Assembly (NCBI GenBank): GCA_018970175.1
Contig: JAGWWV010000006.1
Location: forward strand, 1-64,000
DNA length: 64,000 nt
Origin: Acidobacteriota bacterium
GTDB lineage: Bacteria; Actinomycetota; Acidimicrobiia; Acidimicrobiales; Ilumatobacteraceae
Reading direction: 5' to 3'
Both the position numbers and the translations under genes were made by a program. Below, piece by piece: positions 26,209 through 35,079 of this stretch. A model generated the notes under the pieces. That model saw only the letters and a program-made list of their open reading frames with translations, did not search any database and was not told the origin of the DNA. Positions within the stretch are counted from its first letter, which is position 1; each line of letters opens with the position of its first letter.

Positions 26209-27033
26209 ATGGACATCTCGCCGCAGTCACACGTCGTCGTCACCGGAGCCGCAGGCGGTATCGGCCGCGCTCTCGCGCGAGAGTTCCACGCAGCCGGTGC
26301 GCGCGTGACCATCACCGACCTCGACGAGTCGCGCCTCGTTGCGGTCTGCAACGACCTGAATGCCCGACGCACGAACTCGGCTACCGCCATTGCGGCAAAC
26401 ATCGGTACCCGCGACGGCAACTCCGCCGTCATCGCGCACGCGCGCGCAACCTTCGGCGCAATCGATTTGTTTTTCGCCAACGCGGGCGTCGGCATGGGAA
26501 CCGACCTCGAAAACTCGAGCGACGACGACTGGGAAACAAGCTTTGCGGTGAACGTGCACGCGCATCGCTATGCCGCCGAGATTCTTCTCCCCGAATGGCT
26601 CGCACGAGGAAACGGTTACTTCTGCTCGACAGCATCGGCGGCAGGCTTGCTTGCCCAGATCGGCTCGGCCCCGTACTCCGTCACCAAGCACGCTGCGGTC
26701 GCATTCGCAGAGTGGCTGTCGATCACGTACCACGACCGCGGCCTGCGTGTCAGTTGCCTGTGCCCTCAGGGCGTCAACACGAACATGTTGAACCCCGACA
26801 AACCGTCGAAGTCGGGTGCCGACTTCGCCTCGGCGGGAGACGTCGTGAAAGCAGCGGGTGCGGTTCTGGAACCCGAGGACGTCGCTGCGTTCACCGTTGC
26901 CGCGGTTCGTGACGAACGATTCCTCGTGCTGCCCCACGCCGAGGTCGAGACGTACATGACCACCCGCGCCTCGCAGCACGCGAGGTGGCTCGGCGGCATG
27001 CGCAAACTGCAGGCCCGCGTCTTCGGCGCGTAG
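26209..27033 (+). CDS. Short-chain dehydrogenase/reductase
   Basis: The 274-aa classical SDR has TGAAGGIG (NAD(P)-binding), ANAGVGMG, catalytic Ser in CSTASAAGLLAQ and YSVTK. The C-terminus extends past the usual 250 residues. ATG 26209 begins MDISPQSHVVVTGA, the canonical distance to the glycine motif. Substrate unknown. It is separated from the WS/DGAT cluster by the antisense small gene. Confidence 0.85.
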   Translation: MDISPQSHVVVTGAAGGIGRALAREFHAAGARVTITDLDESRLVAVCNDLNARRTNSATAIAANIGTRDGNSAVIAHARATFGAIDLFFANAGVGMGTDLENSSDDDWETSFAVNVHAHRYAAEILLPEWLARGNGYFCSTASAAGLLAQIGSAPYSVTKHAAVAFAEWLSITYHDRGLRVSCLCPQGVNTNMLNPDKPSKSGADFASAGDVVKAAGAVLEPEDVAAFTVAAVRDERFLVLPHAEVETYMTTRASQHARWLGGMRKLQARVFGA

Positions 27034-27098
27034 CCGAAGACTCCCGACGGCAACACAACCGCAACACGCGCCCAACCTTCGGTGCCTCACCCGCACCG

Positions 27099-27104
27099 TA
27101 CGGT
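27099..27104 (+). promoter_or_regulatory. -10 box for leaderless transcript of the 27112 gene
   Basis: TACGGT ends 7 nt before ATG 27112 and supports that start over the GTG at 27082. Confidence 0.5.
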
Positions 27105-27111
27105 GGACGCC

Positions 27112-29754
27112 ATGGGATCCAAAACCGTCCGAGTCCGCTGCATTCTCTTTCTCTGTGGCCTCTCGACTTCAACCGTCACCGTTGTGGCGGTCGGTGCCTC
27201 GCCCGCGCAGGCCGCACCGTTCACGTACACCGCCGTGTCAACGGGCTACCACCGCGCATGTGCCGTCACCACGACCGGCGTCGGTCTGTGCTGGGGTTGG
27301 AACTACTCGGGCAGCCTCGGAACCAACGACCGCTCGGCCACGGTGTACGCACCTTCGATTGTTCCGTTGCCCGCAGGCGAAAGGTTCCGCAGCATCGAGG
27401 CCGGTTCGTACTTCACTTCCTGTGGTCTCACCGAATCGGGTCGCGTCTACTGCTGGGGTGAAAGCGGAGGCGGGTGGATGGCACTTCCCGCCGGTGTGGT
27501 CGTCAATCAGTTGAGCGTCGGCTGGTCTCAGGTGTGTGCACTCACGACGGATGCCCGACTCTTTTGTACCGGCGACTGGCTGTCGGGCGAACTCGGCACC
27601 GGAGACCAGGAATACACGCACCTTCCCGTTCAGATCACACTCCCCGACTCGGCGACACCCGCCTACGTCTCGGCGGGGATGGGATTCACGTGTGTCGTCA
27701 GCACCATCGGCACGGCGTACTGCACGGGCGGCAACGGCGCGGGACAACTCGGCAATGGTCTCACTTCGTCGACGAAGGTGTTCGTCCGTGTCGCTCTTCC
27801 GGCCGACGTCAGGCTGGCCTCGATCAGCGGTGGCCTAGGGCGTACGTGCGGTCTCGACACCACGGGCGGCGGCTGGTGTTGGGGACGCAACTATGGCGGC
27901 GCATTCGGTGATGGAACGTACGACAACAGTGCGACTCCGCGAGCCGTTGCGCTCGATGCGGGTATCCGACTCACCGACATCCGCACGGGTTGGTACCACA
28001 CGTGTGGCATCACCACCGCTGGTGTCGTGCTGTGCTGGGGCGAAAACACCGGCGGTGCTCTCGGCTGGGGCCAGACGTACGGCGGCAAGACCATCCGCAC
28101 CGCGGCGCTGCCCGCCGGAGTGTCCGCCACGAACCTCACCATCGGATTGTCCGGCACCTGCATCACGTCCGCCGACAACCGCGTCTTGTGCTGGGGCTCC
28201 AACCTGTTCGGCAGCGGCGGCGTCGGAACCGCAGCACCGGTCTACACACCGACCGAAATACTTCGCGTCGGCACACCCGACCCCGCAATTCCCGCGGTCT
28301 CGTCAGGCTCCACGCACGCGGTCGACATCACGGGAACGTTCGTACCGAACGGCGCCGCGTCGACGGTGGTACTCCTCGTCGCCGAGACGCCCGACTTCGG
28401 CTCGCCCCGCGTGGTTCCCGTCACGGTGCCACGCTCACGTCAGGCCGAGCTCAGCCAAGTCTTCGCGCCCGTCACTTATGCAACCCGCATCCCCGGACTT
28501 CGCCCGGCGACCACGTACTTCGTGAAGACCCGCGCCACGAACATCTTCGGTGCCGGGGAATCGGACGCGACGACATTCACCACTCTCGGTGGGCCGCCCA
28601 TCGTCGCAACGTCATCCATCGCGCAAGTCGGCGGTGACTCGGCAAGAGTCGAAACGTCGGTCGATGGCAATCTTCTTGCGACGAATGTCGAGGTGGTGTA
28701 CTCGACCGATCCGAAACTCACCACCGACACCGTGGTGACACCGCTCGGTTCGGCAACCGGAAGCGCACATCTGTCCGCAACGCTTTCTGCACTCGCACCG
28801 CGCACCACGTACTGGGCGAGAGTGCGCGCCTCGAACGAAGTCGGAACCACCACAGGCGAGATCATCTCTTTCACCACGCTCGGCGACAAACCCACCATCC
28901 TCTCCGTCACTGCAAAGGGCGGGCGGCGTGCCGCCGGCGTTGTTGTGGGGGTCGATACGGGATTGCTCGTCGCGAACGTCACCGTCGCGCACCGCAAGCA
29001 CGGATCCGATGCAGGGTGGACCATTCAAAGTCGCGAGGTCGGTCCGTCATCGAACGCGACGGTGTCATTCGACTTGTCAAACCTCGACCCGGCAACCCCT
29101 TACGACGTCAAGGTGGCGGTCACCAACGCCGTTGGCATGGGTGAGCGCAGCGACATCTCCTTCACGACCATGGGTGGCGCTCCGGTGGTCGCCGCCCTCC
29201 AGTCCCACGACATCGGCGACACCACGGTGACGGTGCGTGCCCAAGTCGACCCGAACGACTTCGCCACTCGGGTCACTCTCCAGGTCGACACCGACGAGTC
29301 GTTCTCCAACCACGACGAATGGTTTGCCGGCACCGTTGCTCCGGGTGCGCAGTCGAAAGTCTCCCTCGACATCAGTGATCTCCTCGATTCGACCACGTAC
29401 TACGCGCGCCTCGTTGCCGTGAACGCTCGCGGCACCACCACGGGCGGATCAATCAGCTTCACCACCACAACCCCTGTCGGCAAGCTCTTGAAGCGTCGCG
29501 CCGAGCCTGTTGCGCCGGTTCCCGTCGTCGTGCCGACCCCACCCGCCGTGCAGCTCGATTCACCGGTGACCATCGGTGAAACATCGGTAGAGGTGACTCG
29601 ACCCGAATCGGCTGCCGCAGTCACGATCGGTGTGGTGGCGAAGACCTCCACCCCGCCGGTCACTGCATCGAGGAAGCGCGCAACGATCAAACCGAAGCCG
29701 AAGCCGCGGCAGTCGAACGTTTCGACACGATCGACGGCCCGCTCGGCCCAGTAG
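27112..29754 (+). CDS. Secreted RCC1-repeat and fibronectin III-like repeat protein
   Basis: The 880-aa exported protein has a signal peptide (ILFLCGLSTSTVTVVAV then ASPAQA). Residues about 40-380 are RCC1/BNR-type repeats (C-x-x-T...G-x-x-x-CWG pattern, about seven copies, for example GVGLCWGWNYSGSLG) likely forming a beta-propeller. From about 390 to 800 there are four to five Fn3-like repeats with recurring PATTYFVKTRATNIFG and FTTLG motifs. The tail is Pro/Thr/Val-rich and ends very basic (TIKPKPKPRQ). No sorting signal or catalytic residue was found; it may bind or stick to a surface. It ends 1 bp from the convergent gene. Confidence 0.85.
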   Translation: MGSKTVRVRCILFLCGLSTSTVTVVAVGASPAQAAPFTYTAVSTGYHRACAVTTTGVGLCWGWNYSGSLGTNDRSATVYAPSIVPLPAGERFRSIEAGSYFTSCGLTESGRVYCWGESGGGWMALPAGVVVNQLSVGWSQVCALTTDARLFCTGDWLSGELGTGDQEYTHLPVQITLPDSATPAYVSAGMGFTCVVSTIGTAYCTGGNGAGQLGNGLTSSTKVFVRVALPADVRLASISGGLGRTCGLDTTGGGWCWGRNYGGAFGDGTYDNSATPRAVALDAGIRLTDIRTGWYHTCGITTAGVVLCWGENTGGALGWGQTYGGKTIRTAALPAGVSATNLTIGLSGTCITSADNRVLCWGSNLFGSGGVGTAAPVYTPTEILRVGTPDPAIPAVSSGSTHAVDITGTFVPNGAASTVVLLVAETPDFGSPRVVPVTVPRSRQAELSQVFAPVTYATRIPGLRPATTYFVKTRATNIFGAGESDATTFTTLGGPPIVATSSIAQVGGDSARVETSVDGNLLATNVEVVYSTDPKLTTDTVVTPLGSATGSAHLSATLSALAPRTTYWARVRASNEVGTTTGEIISFTTLGDKPTILSVTAKGGRRAAGVVVGVDTGLLVANVTVAHRKHGSDAGWTIQSREVGPSSNATVSFDLSNLDPATPYDVKVAVTNAVGMGERSDISFTTMGGAPVVAALQSHDIGDTTVTVRAQVDPNDFATRVTLQVDTDESFSNHDEWFAGTVAPGAQSKVSLDISDLLDSTTYYARLVAVNARGTTTGGSISFTTTTPVGKLLKRRAEPVAPVPVVVPTPPAVQLDSPVTIGETSVEVTRPESAAAVTIGVVAKTSTPPVTASRKRATIKPKPKPRQSNVSTRSTARSAQ

Positions 29755-29755
29755 C

Positions 29756-30514
29756 TCAGACGCCGAAGTCAGTGACGAATGCGTCGAGAACGGCGCGATC
29801 GCCGAACACCTTGGCGCCGGCGTCGACGGCCTCGTCGACCGAGATTCGTCGCCACAACGCGAGAAGCAGCAGCTGTGACGGCCCGTTGAAGGCGACGTCA
29901 CCCTTGCCGTGCTCGCGGGCAACGCGCACCGAACCACCTCCCGGGCCGAGCATCCATTCGCCGTCGGTGTCGCTGCAGTGCAGGTGCACCGTGTTGGCCA
30001 ACGTCACCTTCTCGCCGAACCACGGAAGAAACACCCCGAACTTCTCGTCGATACCGTCGGCGCACACCACTTCGTCGGTCTGCGACAGCGCGCCACTAGC
30101 AATCTCGGCGTCGAAGCGGTGCACGAGTATTTCGTGGGCCATACGGCGCTTCACCCACGCCGCGGGCTGGGTTCCGATGAACGTCCATGCGGGCGAATCG
30201 TCGGCCGTTGCCTCGAGAAGACGTTCGAGCCGCGTGGCACCCGCGGTGAACAACTCGACGAGGCCGTCGTCGGACGTGGGTCGTTCGGTGCGCGGCAGGT
30301 CCTTGGGGCTGGCGGCACCGGTTGTCAACATGCCGTGGAACATCGCCTGCACCTTGCACATGTGGAACACCAAGTCGGCGACGTTCCAACCCGGACACGC
30401 CGCAACCTCGGCGGTCCAACCCGCGTCACGCGCGGCGGCAATGAATCGCGCGTTTTCGTCGGACAGCACGTGCAGGTGATTGCGACCGCGCAGGTCGAGA
30501 TACGACGTCGTCAT
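29756..30514 (-). CDS. Maleylpyruvate isomerase-like, mycothiol-dependent-enzyme family protein
   Basis: The 252-aa protein from ATG 30514 has the MDMPI/DinB-like N-terminal helical domain with metal-site residues CPGWNVADLVFHM and AHEILVHRFDAE, followed by an SCP2-like C-terminal domain. Actinobacterial members of this group (TIGR03083-type) use mycothiol. The ORF-track start at 30667 lies inside the upstream gene. It begins 5 bp after the oxidoreductase stop, so it is co-transcribed. Reaction unknown. Confidence 0.82.
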   Translation of the reverse strand: MTTSYLDLRGRNHLHVLSDENARFIAAARDAGWTAEVAACPGWNVADLVFHMCKVQAMFHGMLTTGAASPKDLPRTERPTSDDGLVELFTAGATRLERLLEATADDSPAWTFIGTQPAAWVKRRMAHEILVHRFDAEIASGALSQTDEVVCADGIDEKFGVFLPWFGEKVTLANTVHLHCSDTDGEWMLGPGGGSVRVAREHGKGDVAFNGPSQLLLLALWRRISVDEAVDAGAKVFGDRAVLDAFVTDFGV

Positions 30515-30519
30515 CGGCC

Positions 30520-31431
30520 CTACTTCAACAGGGTCGACAGCTCGCGCCACTCGGCTGTGGGCAGGGCCTTGCCGTCGTGCATCAGAACCTGGACGCACAC
30601 GTGGTCGGCACCGGCGTCGTGGTGCTGCTTGATGCGGGCCGCGATCTTGTCGAGGGTTCCCCAACACACGATTTCGTCGACGAGCCTGTCGGACTGGTCC
30701 TTGATTTCATCGGCCGAAAAACCGAGACGCATGAGGTTGTTGGCGTAGTTCGGCAGACGCGTGTACACCGACATGTTCTTGCGCGCCGTCTCGCGTGCCT
30801 TGTCGGCATCGGTCTCGAAGATCACCATCTGTTCGGGCGCAAGAAGCTTGTCGGGTCCGAGAATCGCCCGTGCTTCCGCGGTGTGCTCGGGTGTCGTGAA
30901 GTACGGGTGGGCACCCGACGTGCGGTCGCGCGACAGCTCGAGCATCTTCGGACCGAGCGCTGCGAGCACGCGGTACATCGGCCCGCTCGGCGGCACCGCG
31001 AAGTACGGGACGCCGTCCATGTTGTCGAGGTATTCGACCATCGTCGAGTACGGCTTTTCGTAGGACGACTTGTGCAGCTTCGTCACCATGTGCCCGTGGC
31101 TCACACCCATGCCGAGCACGAATCGCTCAGGGAACGCCTCGGACAGCGCCTTCCAGCCGGCCTGCATCGCCATCGCCGTGCGTGCGGCGATACTCGCGAT
31201 ACCCGTCGCAGCCTTCAGCTTCGACGTCGACGACAGAATCAACGTCGCGTTCACGAAAGCCTCGCGACCGACGGTTTCGGGGTACCAGTAGGTACCGAAT
31301 CCGAGACCCTCGATTTCCTGAAGCACGTCGCGCACCTGCGACCCGGGAACACCGTCGAGCGAGCCGCTCCACAGGCCGATGCGGCCGAGATCTGGTTTCG
31401 GGTGGGACTGCGGGGACTTGTCGTCGGTCAT
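30520..31431 (-). CDS. LLM-class F420-dependent oxidoreductase (TIGR03620-like)
   Basis: The 303-aa luciferase-fold protein has LGRIGLWSGSLDGVP near the start, LGFGTYWYPE, FPERFVLGMGVSHGHMV and a late ALGPKMLELSRDRTSGAHPY segment, fitting the TIGR03620 actinobacterial F420 group. Its ATG overlaps the NudC stop (ATGA), and it also has its own -10 box inside the nudC 3' end. Substrate unknown. Confidence 0.87.
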   Translation of the reverse strand: MTDDKSPQSHPKPDLGRIGLWSGSLDGVPGSQVRDVLQEIEGLGFGTYWYPETVGREAFVNATLILSSTSKLKAATGIASIAARTAMAMQAGWKALSEAFPERFVLGMGVSHGHMVTKLHKSSYEKPYSTMVEYLDNMDGVPYFAVPPSGPMYRVLAALGPKMLELSRDRTSGAHPYFTTPEHTAEARAILGPDKLLAPEQMVIFETDADKARETARKNMSVYTRLPNYANNLMRLGFSADEIKDQSDRLVDEIVCWGTLDKIAARIKQHHDAGADHVCVQVLMHDGKALPTAEWRELSTLLK

Positions 31432-32237
31432 GAACCGACGTTAGTTCCTTGCAACCAGAGGTCGATGAGTCGACGGGCAATGGAGATGCCGGGCGGAATC
31501 ATCGGGATCTCGTCGCGACGGAACCACTGCGCATCCGCAATTTCGACCGGATCGCACACAATGTCGCCGTGAAGCCAGTCCGCGCGGAAGCCCAACATGA
31601 GCGAATGGGGAAACGGCCACGGTTGGCTGCGCACATAGCGGACGTTACCCACGGTGACGCCGACCTCTTCCATGGTCTCGCGAACCACCGCCTCTTCCAG
31701 AGTCTCGCCCGGCTCGACGAATCCGGCGAGGCACGAGTACATCGGTTGTTTCCACTGGACACCACGCGCCAGCAGCGCTTCTTCGGCGTCGCCTTCACCG
31801 CGCGTCACCAATGTGATGATCGCCGGTGCGAGACGCGGGAACGCCATCAGCCCGCATGCCGCGCAACGCATCGCACGCTCGCCGTCGAGTCGCTGCGTCG
31901 GCTGACCGCACCGGCCGCAGAACTTGTGGGTGCGCGCCCACTCGACGAGTTGCACCGCACGACCGGCGGCGAGCCAGTCGTTTTCGTGACTACGGCCGTG
32001 GAACGAAAAGAGGTCGATCGATGCGCCGTCGGCGGGGTCGAGACCGTGCGGAACATCGACGGCCCACACCGCGACGTCGCCCATCATCCCGATGAAGTGG
32101 ATGTGCCAGTCGCTCGCCGCGGGTTCCTCGGCTTCCCATACGTTGCTGCCAACGACGTGGAAATAGCGATTCCGGCGCGCGTGTGCCGCCGGCTTGATCG
32201 ACGGAACAAGACGCGGAACTTCTGCGTGTCGGCTCAT
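31428..32237 (-). CDS. nudC: NAD+ diphosphatase / NUDIX hydrolase NudC
   Basis: The 269-aa protein has a zinc ribbon (CGRCGQPT...CAACG), the Nudix box GFVEPGETLEEAVVRETMEEVG, and the NudC hallmark SQPWPFPHSLM. It cleaves NAD(H) to NMN(H) and AMP and, in characterised homologues, removes NAD caps from RNA. The start is ATG 32237 (MSRHAEVPR); the ORF-track start at 32453 runs into the divergent thiolase. A TACCGT box lies 9 nt upstream. Confidence 0.92.
   Translation of the reverse strand: MSRHAEVPRLVPSIKPAAHARRNRYFHVVGSNVWEAEEPAASDWHIHFIGMMGDVAVWAVDVPHGLDPADGASIDLFSFHGRSHENDWLAAGRAVQLVEWARTHKFCGRCGQPTQRLDGERAMRCAACGLMAFPRLAPAIITLVTRGEGDAEEALLARGVQWKQPMYSCLAGFVEPGETLEEAVVRETMEEVGVTVGNVRYVRSQPWPFPHSLMLGFRADWLHGDIVCDPVEIADAQWFRRDEIPMIPPGISIARRLIDLWLQGTNVGS
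31438..31443 (-). promoter_or_regulatory. -10 box for leaderless transcript of the 31431 gene
   Basis: TAACGT on the minus strand ends 6 nt before ATG 31431 and lies within the last codons of nudC; it allows expression independent of nudC. Confidence 0.45.
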
Positions 32238-32246
32238 ACGCCGTCC

Positions 32247-32252
32247 ACGGTA
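32247..32252 (-). promoter_or_regulatory. -10 box for nudC
   Basis: TACCGT on the minus strand, 9 nt before ATG 32237, back to back with the thiolase -10 within the 33-bp divergent spacer. Confidence 0.4.
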
Positions 32253-32258
32253 CCTGCA

Positions 32259-32264
32259 TAGGAT
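32259..32264 (+). promoter_or_regulatory. -10 box for leaderless transcript of the thiolase gene
   Basis: TAGGAT ends 6 nt before ATG 32271. This is close to the ideal actinobacterial TANNNT at the spacing expected when transcription starts on the A of AUG. Confidence 0.6.
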
Positions 32265-32270
32265 GACCGT

Positions 32271-33458
32271 ATGAGCAGCAGAGAAGACGTCGTCATCGTC
32301 GACGCAGTACGCACCCCCATCGGCCGCCGCGGCGGCGGACTGTCCAGCATGCACCCCGCCGACCTCCTCGGTGTCGCACAGAAAGCGATCGTCGAGCGTT
32401 CGGGCATCGACCCGTCGGCAATCGAGCAGGTGGTCGGAGGCTGCGTCAGCCAAGTCGGCGAGCAGAGCTTCAACATCACCCGCACCTCGTGGCTTGCAGC
32501 GGGCCTTCCGCTTTCCACCGCCGCAACAACGGTCGACACGCAGTGCGGTTCGTCGCAGCAGGCCACAAACCTCGCCACGTCACTCGTCGCGAGCGGTGTC
32601 GTCGACGTGTCCATTGCATGCGGCGTCGAAGTGATGAGTCGCATTCCCATCGGAATCAACTCGTCGAAGAAGCTCGGCCTCGGTGTCCCGATTCCGAAGG
32701 CGTACTTCGGACAGTACGAGGCAACGTCGCAGTTCGAGGGCGCCGAGCGCATCGCCGACAAGTTCGGCATCACTCGCGACGACACCGACGCGTTCGGTTT
32801 CCAAAGCCAGCAGCGCGCCGCGCGCGCGTGGGACGAAGACCGCTTCGCGGGCCAATGGGTCGAAGTCACCGCACCCGACCTGAACGAGGAAGGCAAGCCT
32901 TCCGGAACCTTCCACAAGGTGAACCGCGACGAAGGTATGCGTGACACGACACGCGAGGCGTTGGCCGGCCTGAAACCGGTGGCGCGCGAAAACGGCGTGC
33001 ACACCGCGGGCAACTCGTCGCAGATCTCCGACGGAGCCGCCGCGGTTCTGATGATGACTGCGTCGCGCGCGCAGGCGCTCGGCCTGAAGGCACGCGCCCG
33101 CATCGTCGACACGTGCCTCGTCGGTGTCGACCCCGTTCTCATGCTCGAAGGACCCATCGACGCGACCAAACGTCTCCTTGCCCGCAATGGTCTCACCATC
33201 GACCAAATCGACAACTTCGAAATCAACGAAGCGTTCGCATCGGTCGTCCTCGCGTGGGCCAAGGCGACGGGTGCCAATCCGGAAGTCACCAATCCGAACG
33301 GCGGTGCGATCGCACTCGGCCATCCGCTCGGAGCAACCGGCGCGTTCCTCATGACGAAGTCACTGTACGAACTCGAGCGCACGGGTGGCCGTTACGGCAT
33401 CATCTCGATGTGCTGCGGCGGTGGCCTCGGTACGGGAACGCTCATCGAACGAATCTGA
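32271..33458 (+). CDS. Thiolase (acetyl-CoA C-acyltransferase)
   Basis: The 395-aa type II thiolase has the nucleophile Cys in TVDTQCGSSQQ (near residue 92), GGAIALGHPLGATGA with the catalytic His, and the C-terminal Cys in MCCGGGLGTGTLI. It cleaves 3-ketoacyl-CoA (or condenses acetyl-CoA). It supplies the last beta-oxidation step missing from the ACAD/hydratase/SDR genes in the same window. Confidence 0.92.
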   Translation: MSSREDVVIVDAVRTPIGRRGGGLSSMHPADLLGVAQKAIVERSGIDPSAIEQVVGGCVSQVGEQSFNITRTSWLAAGLPLSTAATTVDTQCGSSQQATNLATSLVASGVVDVSIACGVEVMSRIPIGINSSKKLGLGVPIPKAYFGQYEATSQFEGAERIADKFGITRDDTDAFGFQSQQRAARAWDEDRFAGQWVEVTAPDLNEEGKPSGTFHKVNRDEGMRDTTREALAGLKPVARENGVHTAGNSSQISDGAAAVLMMTASRAQALGLKARARIVDTCLVGVDPVLMLEGPIDATKRLLARNGLTIDQIDNFEINEAFASVVLAWAKATGANPEVTNPNGGAIALGHPLGATGAFLMTKSLYELERTGGRYGIISMCCGGGLGTGTLIERI

Positions 33459-33469
33459 GACACCGACCG

Positions 33470-33967
33470 GTGATCGCAACGGCACTGTGTGCCGTCGTCG
33501 CGCTCGCGGTTTCGTGCTCTGGTGCCACGAATACCAGCGAATCCGAAACGACGACCTCCGCCAACACGGGGGTCGTCGTTTCCGTTTCCGACGGCGACAC
33601 GTTCACGGTCGAGGTGGGTGGCGCGAAAGAGAAGGTGCGCCTCATCGGAGTCGACACGCCCGAAACCAAGCACCCGACGAAGGGCGTGCAGTGCTGGGGC
33701 CCCGAAGCCTCGGATTTCACGGCGAGCGTGCTGACGAAAGGAACGCGGGTACGACTCGTCCGTGACATCGAGGCACGCGATAGGTACGGACGTCTTCTCG
33801 CCTACGTGTACCTCGCCGACACGAATGTCTTTTTCAACCTGGAACTCGTTCGCCTCGGTTTCGCCCGTCCCTACCCGTTCGAGCCGAACACGACGCACGA
33901 GTCCGACTTTGCTGCGGCAGCGTGGGAGGCGCGGGACGCCGACCGGGGACTGTGGGGTGCGTGCTGA
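33470..33967 (+). CDS. Secreted thermonuclease-family (SNase) lipoprotein
   Basis: The 165-aa protein from GTG 33470 has a signal sequence with lipobox-like LAVSC, a short linker rich in Thr/Ser, then a staphylococcal nuclease domain: VVSVSDGDTFTVE, RLIGVDTPETKHP, RDRYGRLLAYVY, and ELVRLGFARPYPF. The family Arg/Asp/Glu catalytic set (R in VRLIGVD, D/E in DTPE, R in DRYGR) is present. It is probably an extracellular or envelope nuclease for phosphate or nucleotide scavenging. Confidence 0.87.
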   Translation: MIATALCAVVALAVSCSGATNTSESETTTSANTGVVVSVSDGDTFTVEVGGAKEKVRLIGVDTPETKHPTKGVQCWGPEASDFTASVLTKGTRVRLVRDIEARDRYGRLLAYVYLADTNVFFNLELVRLGFARPYPFEPNTTHESDFAAAAWEARDADRGLWGAC

Positions 33968-33973
33968 CACGAC

Positions 33974-33979
33974 TAGTTT
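33974..33979 (+). promoter_or_regulatory. -10 box for leaderless transcript of the 33987 gene
   Basis: TAGTTT ends 7 nt before ATG 33987; no Shine-Dalgarno lies between. Confidence 0.5.
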
Positions 33980-33986
33980 GTGGTCG

Positions 33987-34838
33987 ATGACGCAGCACAC
34001 CCACGACGCAGGCCTGCTCGAGGCCATGGGTCTGTCACGCGACGCGCGCGCCGTCATTCTCTCGTGTGACGACCTCGGCTCGTGTCACGCGGCAAACATC
34101 GGCGTGTACGACGCATTGCGCAAGGGGGTTGCGACGTGCGCATCGCTGATGGTCCCCGCACCCTGGGCGCGCCATGCCGCCAACATGTACCGCGGCGAAG
34201 ACATCGGCGTGCACCTCACGTTGAATGCCGAACACGACAACCTGCGTTGGGGGCCCATCACCCACGCACCGTCGCTCCTCTCGGGCGATGGTGGCTTTCC
34301 CAGCAGCATCGAAGACCTGTGGGACCATGCCGACATCGCCGAAGTGCGTCGCGAGTGCCGTGCCCAGATCGAACGCGCCATCGCGTGGGGAATCGATGTC
34401 ACGCATCTTGCACCGCACCTCACGGCAATCACGCTGCGACCCGAATTCTTCGACGTCTATCTCGACCTCGCCGTCGAGTTCCGGTTGCCGATCAGGCTCC
34501 CCTCGACGATCGACGAACGCGACGCCGGATTCCCCTTCCGGAAACTGGCCCACGACGAGGGCGTCGTCTTCCCCGATTACTTCAACCACGACTGGCGCGC
34601 GGGCAGTCGCGAACGGGTGTTGGGCGACCTTGCCGGCCTGCAGCCGGGAATCACCGAAATCCACGTGCAACCCGCGATCGACACCGCCGAGGTGCGCGCG
34701 CTCGGCGACGTGTCCCTCGGCTGGATCGAAGACCACAACTTCGTCGTGAACGACCCGACGCTTCGCGAGGCGATCGAACAATCAGGCGCGGTGATGGTGG
34801 GGTACCGACGCGTCAGAGACGCGATGCGATCGCGCTGA
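33987..34838 (+). CDS. YdjC/ChbG-family carbohydrate deacetylase-like protein
   Basis: The 283-aa protein has the metal-binding SCDDLGSCHAANIG (D-D motif), the GVHLTLN strand with a His ligand, and DVTHLAPHLTAI. These are the landmarks of YdjC-like proteins, which remove acetyl groups from N-acetylated sugars. Length is normal. The 3' end overlaps the convergent SCP2-like gene by 26 bp. Substrate unknown. Confidence 0.85.
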   Translation: MTQHTHDAGLLEAMGLSRDARAVILSCDDLGSCHAANIGVYDALRKGVATCASLMVPAPWARHAANMYRGEDIGVHLTLNAEHDNLRWGPITHAPSLLSGDGGFPSSIEDLWDHADIAEVRRECRAQIERAIAWGIDVTHLAPHLTAITLRPEFFDVYLDLAVEFRLPIRLPSTIDERDAGFPFRKLAHDEGVVFPDYFNHDWRAGSRERVLGDLAGLQPGITEIHVQPAIDTAEVRALGDVSLGWIEDHNFVVNDPTLREAIEQSGAVMVGYRRVRDAMRSR

Positions 34839-35076
34839 GTCCGCGATCGATTTCACCGCTCGCGAGTGCGCGCAACAGAACCCCGGTGTGACCGGTCGCC
34901 TTCAGTTTCCCGCGCATGTAGGCGACGTTGGCGCCGAGTTCGAGATCACCCGCCGCGATCGACACCACGACCGCAGCGTCGTCGGAGCCTTCGACGACTT
35001 CTTCCTTCTTGCCCTTCGCGACGCGGTACTGGATGCTCGACTGTGGTGCCTCTGATGCCTGTGGTGTCATGGTCAT
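34813..35076 (-). CDS. Small SCP2-like sterol carrier domain protein
   Basis: The 87-aa protein carries the C-terminal core of an SCP2-like domain: DLELGANVAYMRGKLKATGHTGVLLRALAS, which matches the family pattern of a strand with a conserved Gly-Lys-Leu-Lys turn followed by a helix. It is shorter than the usual 100-130 aa. SCP2 domains bind acyl-CoA or hydrophobic ligands. It starts 3 bp after the mca stop, so it is translated from the mca transcript. Confidence 0.72.
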   Translation of the reverse strand: MTMTPQASEAPQSSIQYRVAKGKKEEVVEGSDDAAVVVSIAAGDLELGANVAYMRGKLKATGHTGVLLRALASGEIDRGLSAIASRL

Positions 35077-35079
35077 CGC

